NCBI RefSeq assembly: GCF_000264905.1
Contig: NW_006763135.1
Coordinates: 847,179 to 911,178, forward strand
Length of the DNA stretch: 64,000 bases
Direction of reading: 5' to 3'
Source of the DNA: Stereum hirsutum FP-91666 SS1
Taxonomy: Eukaryota > Basidiomycota > Agaricomycetes > Russulales > Stereaceae
The notes beneath the pieces were generated by a model, which was not told the DNA's origin, searched no databases, and saw only the letters and a program-made list of their open reading frames with translations. A program made the position numbers and the translations under genes. Of this stretch, positions 46,877 through 56,880 are shown piece by piece. The stretch's first letter is position 1, and each line of letters opens with the position of its first letter.

Positions 46877-49800
46877 TCATTCCTCATCCGGAACCTCCTC
46901 AACGCTCACATTTCGGTTCCCGAAAACGCGATGCTGAGGAGGAGAGACAGACGGAGGAGGGACAGTAGGCGGGGCGGCCACATCGGACGCTAGAATCTCC
47001 TCGGTTGATAGAGATTGAGGATGTTTATTAACATCCTTCATGGTGTGTACGCGTGCCACCGGGGGTTTATCCCGGGCGTACAATGCGGCCTCGTCAACTT
47101 GACGGCGGAACGTACGTCGCTGACGACGCACGACCCTCTCTTGTTCGAGAGTCAATGCCGGGTAAGTCTGGCCGTCAATTTCTACTGCTTTTTTGCCAAA
47201 GTCAAGTATGACTTTGTGCTGCAGTAGGAACGGGGTTCCCAGAATCGCATCATAATAGTCGATGTTAGCGACATCATAATACGCCTCAAATGAGGAGGTA
47301 CCCATCTTGGCCAAGGCATGCGTACCATAGTTTATGGTCGACTTACTGCCAACTGTACCCAGTTGGAGAGTCATTGGCTCATCCAGCTCGACAAGTGGGG
47401 TCTTCGACACAACTGCAACATCAGGACTGATGGCGTTGGTCGTACTCCCAGAGTCGAAGAGCGTGTAGCACTTCAACCCTGCGATATCGATTTCTACAGC
47501 CAGTACGATGGCCTCGCGTTTGCCTCGTACTGGTTGTTTGCCACTCTTGACGATCTTGGCGTCATACACCCACGTAGGACGGTATTCCTCCTTGTTGGTG
47601 CGCTCACGCGAGGGGTTCATCGCCATCATAGATACTGAGGGCTGCTCGTGAGATTCGCTGTTCGTAGCAGCAACCTCCGCTGCTACTTCTGCCAGCAAAT
47701 CTTCAGCGGTATGCAGCCGCTCATTCCTATTCTGGCGCTGACGTCGCTTCTTCTGCCTGCGACGCTCGCGGAGGATAGAATCGGCAACCTTGCTACTCCT
47801 TTCGTTGAGCTTATTGCCAACGGGAGGAGGAGGGGGTAAGTTTACCACCGGGGGCTCATCAGTCAACAAGTTGTTGACCTCTCGAGCTGCCCGACTGATT
47901 CCTTCCTTTATTAACATGCCCAAACCATCTTGGTCGGACATGTCATCCTTCTGGGCTTCAATCACCGTGAGAGCCATCCTCAGGGCACTTTGCCATCCGA
48001 GGGAGTATGCCTCACCCAGGGTCGGCACATTACCAGGCTGTCCTTCAAATGAAGAGACAGTTCCGTCCGTTGTGTCGTCAGCCTGCTCGACCACGAACGA
48101 CCGCATTGGGCGTTCTGGTGTGGGAGCGCGACTTGGAGGAGGAGACTCCTCGCCCTCAGAGCGCTGGAGTGATTCCTCCACCTCCATTTCGCTATTAAAG
48201 CTCGTGTCGCCATCAGGCACGAACTCTACGCGGGCTTCGACAAAATCGCCTGATTCGAAGTCATATTCGCCTTCAGAATCGTCGAAACGACGATTAGTTA
48301 CTCGCAGTCTCATTGACTGCCCTATCGTCGCCGTTTCGTCGTTCTCGTCTCCTTCAGAGTCTGACGAATCGACAGTTATCGCAGAATCAGAGACATTTGC
48401 CTCTGTTTCCTCGCCACAACCCCCACGGAGCCTCATGGCTCCCACTCGGGGGTTATCATCATCACTATCAGTTTCCACATCGGAGGTGTCTTCGCCTGGT
48501 GATCCTTCATCACCAGAGCGGTCGGTGTAGTCTCCTGCACCGTTCTCCGAGTCGGAATATTCGACAAATGGGGTACCCTCTGGTAGAGTGTCCTCATTTG
48601 TAGTTCTTGGGACATGACCGTCAGTCGGACGGTCATTCTCTTGTTCATCGTTGCTTCGGTCATCGACCGGACGCTGCGCATATAAGCGGCGCTTTTTGTT
48701 AGCCCCGTCCCTTTGCTTATCCTTGTCATCCTTCTGAGGGCAATCTCTGCCCCAGTGCCCCAGCTTGCCACAATTGTAGCACGCGTTCGGGTCGCTGGGC
48801 CGTTGTGTTTGCCCTCCTTGAGGACGAGAGGCAGCCGGACGAGGAGTAGAGTCCGTCCTACGTGGAGTAGAGTCCCGTGGGTTAGAGTCCCTCGGGGTCC
48901 TACTCCTCGTGTGGTCTCTTTGGGGTCTGGTTGACCCCGACGGATTATGGTGATTCGTAGGCCTTGACGTCGGCCTACTAGAGGAGGGTCTATTATTAGA
49001 GGGATTATTATCCCTGCTAATAATTTTGAGAGATGAAGACCTTGTCTTCGTTTTTCTCTCATCTTCTGCTTCGAAGTTGGATGCGAGTGTGTATCCACGC
49101 TCGCACCATTTAGCGGCATCGAGGAGCTCCGCCATTGTGGAGTCCTCGGGGGTTACCCTCTGCTGGAGTATCGCCTGTCGGCGTAACTTCGACGGCAGTT
49201 GATAAAAGAACTTACATTTGAGTGAGTATGCGTCTGGCATACTCCTCAAACGTTCTGCTGCGGTCAACAGACGGTCGTAGAATCCTCCGACCGTGTCTTT
49301 CGCTGACCACTTGCAGTTCTCGTATTGCTCGTTAGCAACACGAGCACTTGATGTATGGATGAAGCGCCGGTATAAGGCGCTCACCATACTCTCAAATGTT
49401 TGGTGACGGGTAAATCCCCTGATACTGTCGTATTCCTGGTTGAACCAGGTCTGCGCAGTACCCTTAAGGACTTGCCCTAGAGCAAGAATACGTTCTTGCT
49501 CCATCTCATCACTCTGACCACAAAGTTTGTACATCCGGAGCTGGCGGATGAATTTCATCATAAAGGTATGAAATCCATCCGGATCGTCAGCTCCAGAGTA
49601 TTGCGCGACCTCAATTTTGAGGTTCTTTGCGAACGCTACTCCCGCGGAGTTTGTCACTTCATTGTCGAGGTGATGATGGATCATCTCGATTATGAGCTGT
49701 AGCTCATGATCCTGATGATCCCATCCTGCTGGTCTCGAAGTACTCACTTGAGACGCTGCACTACCTGCCTGCACTGGCCTGGTAGCAGAATACGACGAAG

Positions 49801-51211
49801 GGGGAATATAGTCCGAATCAGCATAAGCACTAGCTCCAGTATTTGGAACTCGTGCGCTGATTGAGGGTCCAGGGTCCTCGTCTTGATAACGAGGACCGTC
49901 AGCAAACCTCACCTCTTCCCGGCGTGTTACTGGGGTTCGTATTATCGAACGCAGAGGCGTAGGGGTCGTAGGAGGAGCAGGGCCATTAATCCTCCTGAAG
50001 TTACGTACCCGTATACGGTACTCTTCTTCAGGTTCACCCTGCCACTGATGGGGATCAGGTCTGTAAGGACCGTTAGATCCTTCCCCAGTTGCCTCTCCGG
50101 CTCGCTCAGCTTGTTGCCTTGCGAGCCTGTGTGCTTCGAGCTCTTCTTGAGCTCGGCGATGTTCAGCGGCCGCGTCTTCAGCCAGCTGTCGCTGCTGTTC
50201 TGCGGCCTCTTGTTCTTCACGCTCCACACGAGCGTGAACAGGTCCAGTCCTTCGCCGGTAATCGGCGTCGGACTCACCCTCTAGTCTCTCAAACGGATTG
50301 ACATCTTCTGATGTCTCCCGTTGAGTCATAATTGCTCTGGACTTACCTTTGTCCACTCGCGCCTCTGCATCCTTATTGGATGAGGATGAGGGCATCGGAT
50401 TACTATGCGGGACCCTTTTACTAGGTGTTCGAGTCCCGCTTTTAGAGTATATATCTGCCAATTCGGCAGATACCAAAGGTTCCGAAAATCGAAACCGCCC
50501 GTCTTGCTCGAAGGCGGTTTCAATTTCCACCAGGTTATCGATGATAGCCTGGCTCTCGTCCATTATACGAGTGCGCATCTCTCCCTGCTCTTGCAGGAAT
50601 CGACGCGTTTTCTCGTCATAGTCGGAGTAAGCTTCCCTTGTGGACGCATGAAGCGCCGACAACCCGGTAGCCACTTTCCGAGCCGCCCTCAATTTCTGCT
50701 CGACGGTTTCGACGAGAGGGTCATTGGAGGGGGCCATAGACGATTGTCTATCCATCCCTTCATTCTGAAGGGATTGTTGATCATCGGAGAGCCTTCGTTG
50801 GGCTCTCCCTGCAGAGGCTGCGCCACTCGTTGTGGCGCCTTGACTCACCTGTTGAGTTTGACGGTGACGCTGCTCCGGTTGAGCTTCTTCGTCATCGTCA
50901 TCGGAATTTTTGAGGTCGGGCGTCGGGGTTCGGGAATGGGTCCCATTGTTGGATGGAGAGGGGGCTGTAAAAGGAGGGGCGGAAAGGGGGGATGATGGTC
51001 GTTGGTCGAGAGCGTCGGTCTGCTCATCGCCGGACTCGCGGTCTGTCGACTCTTGCGAGTCGTGGGAGCCATCATCGGCGCCGCGAGTCACTGCCCTGGT
51101 CCTCGGCCTCTTGCCTGCTCCACCACCCCTTGCACCGCCGCCTCGCGTGTTCGAGGAGGACGGATCACCAGATCCTCCTCCGCGATTTCCTCCACGGCCT
51201 CGGGAGCTCAT
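46877..51211 (-). CDS. Retroelement Gag-protease polyprotein, 1444 aa
   Basis: The ATG at 51211 (MSSRGRGGNRGGG) starts a very long, disordered, charged N-terminal half. The Gag capsid-like domain is at residues about 535-705 (YSGADDPDGFHTFMMKFIRQ, GTAQTWFNQEYDSIRG, YQLPSKLRRQAILQQ). A CCHC zinc knuckle, CYNCGKLGHWGRDC, is near residue 810. An acidic linker follows. An aspartic protease is near residue 1250, with the active-site triplet in LFDSGSTTNAIS and a later AILGTPFLLQHKVILDFG. The ORF ends EVPDEE at TGA 46877-46879. The protease is thus fused to Gag, with pol following in the same frame. The capsid domain is placed far from the N-terminus compared with Ty3, and the first 530 residues have no recognised domain. 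Confidence 0.92.
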   Translation of the reverse strand: MSSRGRGGNRGGGSGDPSSSNTRGGGARGGGAGKRPRTRAVTRGADDGSHDSQESTDRESGDEQTDALDQRPSSPLSAPPFTAPSPSNNGTHSRTPTPDLKNSDDDDEEAQPEQRHRQTQQVSQGATTSGAASAGRAQRRLSDDQQSLQNEGMDRQSSMAPSNDPLVETVEQKLRAARKVATGLSALHASTREAYSDYDEKTRRFLQEQGEMRTRIMDESQAIIDNLVEIETAFEQDGRFRFSEPLVSAELADIYSKSGTRTPSKRVPHSNPMPSSSSNKDAEARVDKGKSRAIMTQRETSEDVNPFERLEGESDADYRRRTGPVHARVEREEQEAAEQQRQLAEDAAAEHRRAQEELEAHRLARQQAERAGEATGEGSNGPYRPDPHQWQGEPEEEYRIRVRNFRRINGPAPPTTPTPLRSIIRTPVTRREEVRFADGPRYQDEDPGPSISARVPNTGASAYADSDYIPPSSYSATRPVQAGSAASQVSTSRPAGWDHQDHELQLIIEMIHHHLDNEVTNSAGVAFAKNLKIEVAQYSGADDPDGFHTFMMKFIRQLRMYKLCGQSDEMEQERILALGQVLKGTAQTWFNQEYDSIRGFTRHQTFESMVSALYRRFIHTSSARVANEQYENCKWSAKDTVGGFYDRLLTAAERLRSMPDAYSLKCKFFYQLPSKLRRQAILQQRVTPEDSTMAELLDAAKWCERGYTLASNFEAEDERKTKTRSSSLKIISRDNNPSNNRPSSSRPTSRPTNHHNPSGSTRPQRDHTRSRTPRDSNPRDSTPRRTDSTPRPAASRPQGGQTQRPSDPNACYNCGKLGHWGRDCPQKDDKDKQRDGANKKRRLYAQRPVDDRSNDEQENDRPTDGHVPRTTNEDTLPEGTPFVEYSDSENGAGDYTDRSGDEGSPGEDTSDVETDSDDDNPRVGAMRLRGGCGEETEANVSDSAITVDSSDSEGDENDETATIGQSMRLRVTNRRFDDSEGEYDFESGDFVEARVEFVPDGDTSFNSEMEVEESLQRSEGEESPPPSRAPTPERPMRSFVVEQADDTTDGTVSSFEGQPGNVPTLGEAYSLGWQSALRMALTVIEAQKDDMSDQDGLGMLIKEGISRAAREVNNLLTDEPPVVNLPPPPPVGNKLNERSSKVADSILRERRRQKKRRQRQNRNERLHTAEDLLAEVAAEVAATNSESHEQPSVSMMAMNPSRERTNKEEYRPTWVYDAKIVKSGKQPVRGKREAIVLAVEIDIAGLKCYTLFDSGSTTNAISPDVAVVSKTPLVELDEPMTLQLGTVGSKSTINYGTHALAKMGTSSFEAYYDVANIDYYDAILGTPFLLQHKVILDFGKKAVEIDGQTYPALTLEQERVVRRQRRTFRRQVDEAALYARDKPPVARVHTMKDVNKHPQSLSTEEILASDVAAPPTVPPPSVSPPQHRVFGNRNVSVEEVPDEE

Positions 51212-51282
51212 GGAAGATATTGGGGATATTGGTTGGAATAAAAAGTACGCACAGTAGATAGATCTTGCGGACGTTCAAAAAG

Positions 51283-51577
51283 TGTAAGAGGTTGGGGTCT
51301 TGGTCTTGAGGTATTCGCGCCTGAGAGAACGGTACCCGCCTGCCCGTCGAGGGTGCGGATGGTATTCCAAGAGGTACGAAGGTTACAAGTAAGATACAGA
51401 GTACATACGAGAGTCCATGAATATATATACGAGATCTGGCTTGTTTGCCAGGAGCAAACAAGCGCGCGTGATAAGATAAGATCGATCGCCCGGATGCAGC
51501 AACGCGGAAGTGGCGCTTAGGATAGATGTGGCCCACTCATGTTGAGTGCCACACCGTATCCCTAGCCGCCCCTTACA
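51283..51577 (-). repeat. 5' LTR (right copy), element promoter
   Basis: 295 bp, one base different from the left LTR. In the transcript direction it starts TGTAAGGGGC and contains a TATATATA tract (about 51421-51429) roughly 150 bp from its 5' end, the likely Pol II promoter. An inverted repeat TTTGCTCCTGGCAAA follows just upstream of that tract. Confidence 0.95.
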
Positions 51578-51582
51578 ATTAT
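51578..51582. repeat. Target-site duplication, right copy
   Basis: ATTAT immediately outside the right LTR, identical to 39471-39475. Confidence 0.92.
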
Positions 51583-52010
51583 GCTTGAGGATAACTTGTA
51601 GCTCAGAAGTTTATGGATGAGCCGTCTGGCAGCTGCTTGGGGACACCTTTAGACATAGTTGATTTATCATTTAGCACACTTCTATCATACAGCTTCTCAT
51701 CCTACCCCCTGTAATAGAACTACCCGTCTTGCAAATGCGTTCCAATTCGTCTCAGCAGCCTCTATTCGGTCACCACACCTCCTGTTCTAAGTCTCCGCCT
51801 TTCGACCTTTGAATATGGCCTAAGCTGCTGTTTCACCGAACGTCCCGAGTACGCAGCTCCGGAAGGGTTTCTGTGCTGGGTGAGGTATGACCTAGAGGGA
51901 GGGAGCAGGAGCAGGTCCGTAAGTTAAGTACCAACCGATTCATCAGGAGGTTCGGTACGCTGCTCCCGAAGCCCGATAGCACAGATGGTGATCAGCGGAG
52001 ACTAGCTTAT
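51583..52010. other. Intergenic, no gene recognised
   Basis: About 430 bp between the retroelement and the 3' end of the DUF6533 gene. Nothing recognised. Confidence 0.5.
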
Positions 52011-53513
52011 TTAGTGGAAGGACAACCCACATAATCCAGAAAGGTGCAATGATATCAAAGAAGGGCGATCTCTCAGGATCCAGCTGTCGACGAAATCACC
52101 AATTGACTGAATGAGCATTGTGTCGATATGCAACCGGTCGAGGAGACGCACCTTTCCACCGATAAAGAAGGACAACTGGCGAGACCATTGAAGTTCAGTT
52201 TCAGGTAAAACTACCCGCATACAGAAAGGAATGCATACCATTCCCATCAACGCCATGACACACGACATAACTAACATGATTCTGAGGTACAAACCGTTTT
52301 CAAAAAGTGTTCCGAACATCCAAGACCCAGACACTGACGCGAAGTAGAAGATGCCTGGCGACATAAGTTCGATTAGCGAGAAAATAAGAAAGTGGAATAT
52401 CAAGGGACTTACCGTCACGAAGAAGAACTTGCGCTACACTATGCTGGCCCAAACCAAACCGACGCATGTCCAAAACGTGCGAGTAGCTCTTCCTCAGTGT
52501 CAGAACGATCACAAAAAGGTCATAAAAGAAACTCAGCGCAGAGTTGATGAACTGGCGATCTAAGAAGGAGACAGGTAGGATCATACTTGGCTGTGAATAC
52601 AATTGACGAGTCCAATAAGCTGAGAACTCACATCTAGAGATTGTGAGAAAGAATCAGGCAAGGACTTTAGCGGCATGTGTATCAAAATGGCTTACATGGC
52701 AAGTGAAGTAGGATCAGGCGACACAAGTTGGCATCTTGAGAGTGACTCCAAGTTTGTGCCAATAGTGCCAGCAGGGACTTGCAGGATGAAATCGATCTAA
52801 AAACAAGCAAATCAGTAACATTCGATCGGAAGAGTGGGAAAAACCCACGAACATATAATGCAAGGGCCGTGCGTAAGACGATAAAAGCGATCGACGTCAA
52901 CCCAACCACTCTATTGCGATTGTACAGAGCATATACTCTGAGCGCCATGAGGGCTTCGCAATTGAACAAAACTTGAATGAGGGAAGCGAGTAATAAGCAA
53001 AGGAGTTGTTCTTACTGCATGATGCGCACATTCCGATTACCATACTGAATTGCATTGGATATCCAATGCCTTGACACCTGAGTCCCAAACGTTCATATCA
53101 GTCAGAAGTTCAGAATTGGACAGGCGATGGAACGTACGTTTGGTCTGTCCCGTTCGCAGAGAATGTGAAGAAACCACAAAGTACCATATGCAGAAGAATG
53201 GAGTATCGGTTTAGGAGGAAGACAGCAGAGCGGAACGTCGGTCTGTGTAACCATATAACATATATTTCTTCAGGCAATGTTGCAATATAGTCGCCTAGCC
53301 AAAGGGCTGCAGTCGAAGGTCAGTTTAGCACGGCAGGACGGTGGAGAAAGGGAGCCGAACCGGCTGCGGACACAACAGCGCTGTTGCTGACCATCCTATA
53401 AAATCGTAGCCTGTCAGTACCAAGCACCATATCCGATGGAAAATGGGAATAAACTACAGAGCTGAGACATACCGTAGTTGTATAGCAAAGATATCTTCAG
53501 GAGCGAATACCAT
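52011..53513 (-). CDS. DUF6533-type multi-pass membrane protein
   Basis: Member of a large basidiomycete family of seven-helix-like membrane proteins with an N-terminal DUF6533 domain; function unknown. The likely start is the ATG at 53513 (MVFAPEDIFAIQLR), spliced to short exons. The DUF6533 signature follows at about 53180-53310: LWLGDYIATLPEEIYV, HRPTFRSAVFLLNRYS, ILLHMVLCGFFTFSANGTDQ. Next come CQGIGYPMQFSMVIG, CEALMALRVYALYNRNRVVG (about 52910-52970), IDFILQVPAGTIGTN, FFYDLFVIVLTLRKSYSHVL and IFYFASVSGSWMFGTLFENG. These are the usual family landmarks in the usual order. The last exon and stop (52011-52013) are uncertain: the final 60 residues do not resemble the family and a splice may have been missed. 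Seven or more short introns. Confidence 0.72.
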
Positions 53514-55208
53514 AGCAGGTGCTGCGGTGCAATGTGTTATGCAAATCTCCATCTTATGACCTGTCTTTATATTGTTCAGCATAGGCAGGCCAATCGGACC
53601 GCTCAATCTTTGCCATGGTCAATGACACTTACCACATACTTGAATTCCGAACTCTTTGGCTGACGACGCTCATGAATGGTTTCACGCTGAGGCCTCCGCC
53701 ACTACATGAACCCACAACACCGACTTTGCCGGTGGCCATCTATGAAATATAGACCCACGCACTGTAACACAACAGCCTACTTTCAAGCATTGTGTGACGA
53801 GAAGATAATATCTCGTTGGCCATATTCTTGTTGCGATCTGATGTATTTTGTGTGGGCATCCGAGCAACTAATAAGTCCGCGGACTGAATCCACGCGCGGG
53901 TGCGATTGGCCAGGATTGGCCAGGTTTTGTAACACCATGACCGACCGCGGCAGCTGACTGCGCTGAAGTCTCACTGGTCCAAATTATAGTGGACTACGGC
54001 TCCACCACCATGCCTGGGCGGGATCCCAAAACACACCATCAACAAGAGAGAGAGAAACTCCGACAAGGGGTCCCAGGGGCTGTCTCGAAGTTATAGAGGG
54101 CGTGGTCAAAGATAACGACAAAACTTACGATGACGAAGGGGTCACTCATTCATGCACATAGGGAATGAAGTCAGGCGTACCAATGAAAACAAAACCCTGG
54201 GAACAAGACGTAAGATTCCCGTCATTGAATGATTGTAGAATTTTGGCCCAAAGAGATAACAAAGAGATGGAGTTTTGTCATCACCGGAACAAAGGGAACA
54301 AATTGACGAGTATCGTCGGCATTCCGCAGAATGAAGATGTGGACACAGGTTTTTCAGCACTTCGATGCTTCACGTTAGCCACCGCGCAAGAAAGATATGC
54401 ACTTCACCCGGGCGGAGAGTTCCTGGTTTGACTTTCCGCCAACTTTCCGCATCTCGCCACTCGTCAACATTCCGAGAAGTCGAACCAACCGTGGCCTTCG
54501 GCATAAGGAGCTGAAACGTGTCTAGAGTGTATGTCAAGGGGTAGTGGTATCGATGAGCGACGGAGTAGCTGGAAATTGTCGCAATTCGAGTTAGCGTCGT
54601 TCACAAGGGCACTCCGGGTTTTTCCACCGGTCGTTCAACGAACTTGCAGTCTTCGGCAACACCCGGTGTGGCGAGCGTGCCACACTTGAGCTCCAAGAAT
54701 GACTCAAGGCATGATCAACTAGGTAGATCCTTTCAGTAGGAAGAAAAGGCAGTCTCAATCCAGTTGGAAGTGATTCTCGAGAATGAATTCGAAGACCAAA
54801 GTCACGAACTCAGAGATTTCGATCCGGAGCTCGAACAGAGCGATGTCAAGCGAAAACGGTATAATATTGCATTGAAGCATCAGGATGAAGTAGCGGCAAC
54901 GAACGACTACATGGGACTAAACGCGAGCAGAGTATCAACGATTCATCGGTAAGTAGAAACATAAGAGTCGTATCAGTAGCCATGCACAGAATCGAGAGGT
55001 ACTACGGCTATAAAGAAGTCCGATGAATATGAATATGTACGAGTAATGTTCGAGGAAATGAGCGGAATGGTATGTTCGGGAAAGCAAGGGGGAGAGGATC
55101 ATTAGGATAAAGTCCATGAAGCTAATCGATCACATAGTCACGGTAGGACGTTCAGAGTCTCAAGCCCTCGTAAATCGCGGAGAGCACCTCACGAACTTGA
55201 GCGGAGAT
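53514..55208. other. Long intergenic region, no gene recognised
   Basis: About 1.7 kb. Small open frames (for example 54764-54952 plus) lack domains and splice continuity. A gattggccag tandem pair occurs near 53906-53925. No mobile-element ends seen. Confidence 0.5.
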
Positions 55209-56709
55209 CTAGTTCTGTAATTTCAGCCCAGTCAGTCCCGTCGTCGCATCTCATAGAAACGAAAGGATAACTCACCGACTCATCGCCGAAGGGGGGCTGC
55301 TGAGGAGGCGGGGGAGGAGTGCCACTGACCGGGTGGGGGCCATCATCGCGGCGCTGAGGGCCAGGACCTCCGGAGGGAGGGAGGCCAGTTCCGGCAGGCG
55401 GGGGAGGGGGAGGGGGAGAACCGCCCTGACGACGCTGGTTGCCGTGAGGAGGAGTCGGTCCCGAGGGAGGGGGCTGGGGAGCATCCGGGTGAGGACCGTC
55501 GTCGCGGCGCTGAGGGCCAGGGCCTCCAGAGGGAGGGAGACCAGTCCCGGCAGGCGGGGGAGGGGGAGGGGGAGTACCACCCTGGCGACGCTGGTTGCCG
55601 GGAGGACGAACCGGGCTCTCCGAGGGAGGGGGCGGCGGAGCACCTGAATGAGGACCATCGTCACGACGCTGAGGGCCAGGACCTCCGCCGGGAGGGGGAG
55701 GAGGAGGGGGAGGAGTACCGTTCTGGCGAGGCTGGTTACCGACAGGAGGAGCTGGGCCCGAGGGAGGAGGCGGGGGAACATCCGAGTGAGGGCCATCGTC
55801 ACGGCGCTGAGGACCAGGACCTCCGGAAGGAGGAAGTCCAGTACCGGCAGGCGGGGGAGGGGGAGGAGGAGAACCGCCCTGGCGACGCTGGTTGCCGTGA
55901 GGAGGGGGAGTTGGTCCCGAAGGAGTGGGCTGGGGAGCATCCGGGTGAGGACCATCGTCACGGCGCTGAGGCCCGGGACCTCCGGAGGGAGGAAGTCCAG
56001 TAGCAGGCGGAGGCGGGGGCGGGGGAGTAGCGTCCTGGCGAGGTTGATTCACAGGAGCCGGGCCACCCGCTGGAGGAGGGGGAGGAGGGGCGTCCGAGTG
56101 AGGGCCATCGTCACGGGGCTGAGGACCGGGACCTCCGGGGGGAGGAGGAGGAGGGGGAGAAGTGCCGTTCTGGCGACGCTGGTTGCCGTTAGGCGGGGAA
56201 CCCGATGGAGGGAGACCGGTGCCAGACGGCGGCGGCGGAGGGCCACCCTGACGGCGCTGAGGGCCCGGTCCTCCCGCAGGCGGAGGAGGCTGAGGCGAGC
56301 CAGCGGGAGGCGGCGGACCGGCCTGGCGACGGGAGGGCGGCGCTGCGGCGGGCGGAGGGCCAGAAGGAACGTCGCCGCCGTTCGGGGGAGGAGGAACGGA
56401 CGAGGCAGCGGCGGCGACAGCGGACGAAATCGCCTGGAAATTATAGAAAGGTGATCGTGAGTTAGGAATCACAGGGTGAGGACTCGAAGAGGACTTACAG
56501 CGCCATCTGGGAAGCCAGAGCCACTGGGAGCAGGGGCAGCGACATCGGAGTCACGAGCGACCTATATGGCGCACGGATGGTCAGAATAACGTTACACTCG
56601 TATAGAGATCAGGAAGAGAACTCACAGCTCCGTTCTCCATGGGAAGAGCGGCAACGTGAGACGCGATCACGACGAGCGCGACAAAGTTGGAGAGACGAGT
56701 GAACTTCAT
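55209..56709 (-). CDS. Secreted proline-rich repeat protein, candidate Kex2-processed precursor
   Basis: Four exons: 56626-56709, 56499-56561, 55276-56433 and 55209-55214, all in phase, giving 436 residues. The start is the ATG at 56709. The first exon is a signal peptide (MKFTRLSNF, then ALVVIASHVAALP), so the product is secreted. After a short Ala-rich linker the mature part is built from two alternating peptide types. One is like QGGSPPPPPPPAGTGLPPSG and ends GPGPQRR; the other is like DDGPHPDAPQPPPSGPTP and ends HGNQRR. Eleven junctions are Arg-Arg and three are Pro-Arg. Arg-Arg is a classic Kex2 cleavage site, so this fits a KEX2-processed repeat precursor that releases many short peptides. 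Alternatively, it is an extensin-like structural wall protein. No neighbouring tailoring enzyme was recognised. Confidence 0.8.
55310..56330 (-). repeat. Coding tandem repeat of about 156 bp
   Basis: Minisatellite-like repeat inside exon 3 of the proline-rich gene. Each higher-order unit of about 50-53 codons consists of a Q-N/G-G poly-Pro peptide followed by a DDGPH peptide. Roughly five to six units are readable, more uniform towards the 3' end of the gene and diverged near the 5' end. The region is C-rich on the coding strand, giving spurious open frames on the other strand. Confidence 0.85.
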
Positions 56710-56872
56710 GATTAAAAGCTGGTAGACGAGAGCGAGGTAGAGACGGTGTGTGGGTATTGGGGATGTAAGAGTAAAATGGTCCCGATTGTTGTTCGAGAGG
56801 AAGAAGCAAAGCTGTTGTGATGACACTAGAGCAGTTGTTTGTTGGGAGACCTCACCAGCAGAATCGAGAGGT

Positions 56873-56880
56873 CTTATATA
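56873..56880 (-). promoter_or_regulatory. TATA box of proline-rich repeat gene
   Basis: TATATAAG on the minus strand about 165 bp upstream of the ATG at 56709. Confidence 0.4.

Larger units (their letters stand above)
39476..51577 (-). mobile_element. Complete Ty3/Gypsy LTR retrotransposon, 12.1 kb
   Basis: Two 295-bp direct LTRs (39476-39770 and 51283-51577) start TGTAAG and end CTTACA, differ at one position, and are flanked by a perfect ATTAT duplication. The minus strand is the coding strand, so the 5' LTR is the right one. Order along the transcript: leader (51212-51282), gag-protease ORF (46877-51211), pol ORF (43322-46876), a third ORF (39802-43113), then a polypurine tract. The order RT, RNase H, integrase makes it Ty3/Gypsy (Metaviridae-type). 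All enzymatic motifs are intact, so it may be active. The integrase C-terminus shows no clear chromodomain. It is unusually long because of the 1103-codon extra ORF and a long disordered Gag N-terminus. Confidence 0.96.

Noticed and set aside
55648..56454. 268-codon Arg/Gly-rich plus-strand frame
   Set aside because: Antisense artefact of the proline-rich repeats; the minus-strand gene has a signal peptide and phased introns.
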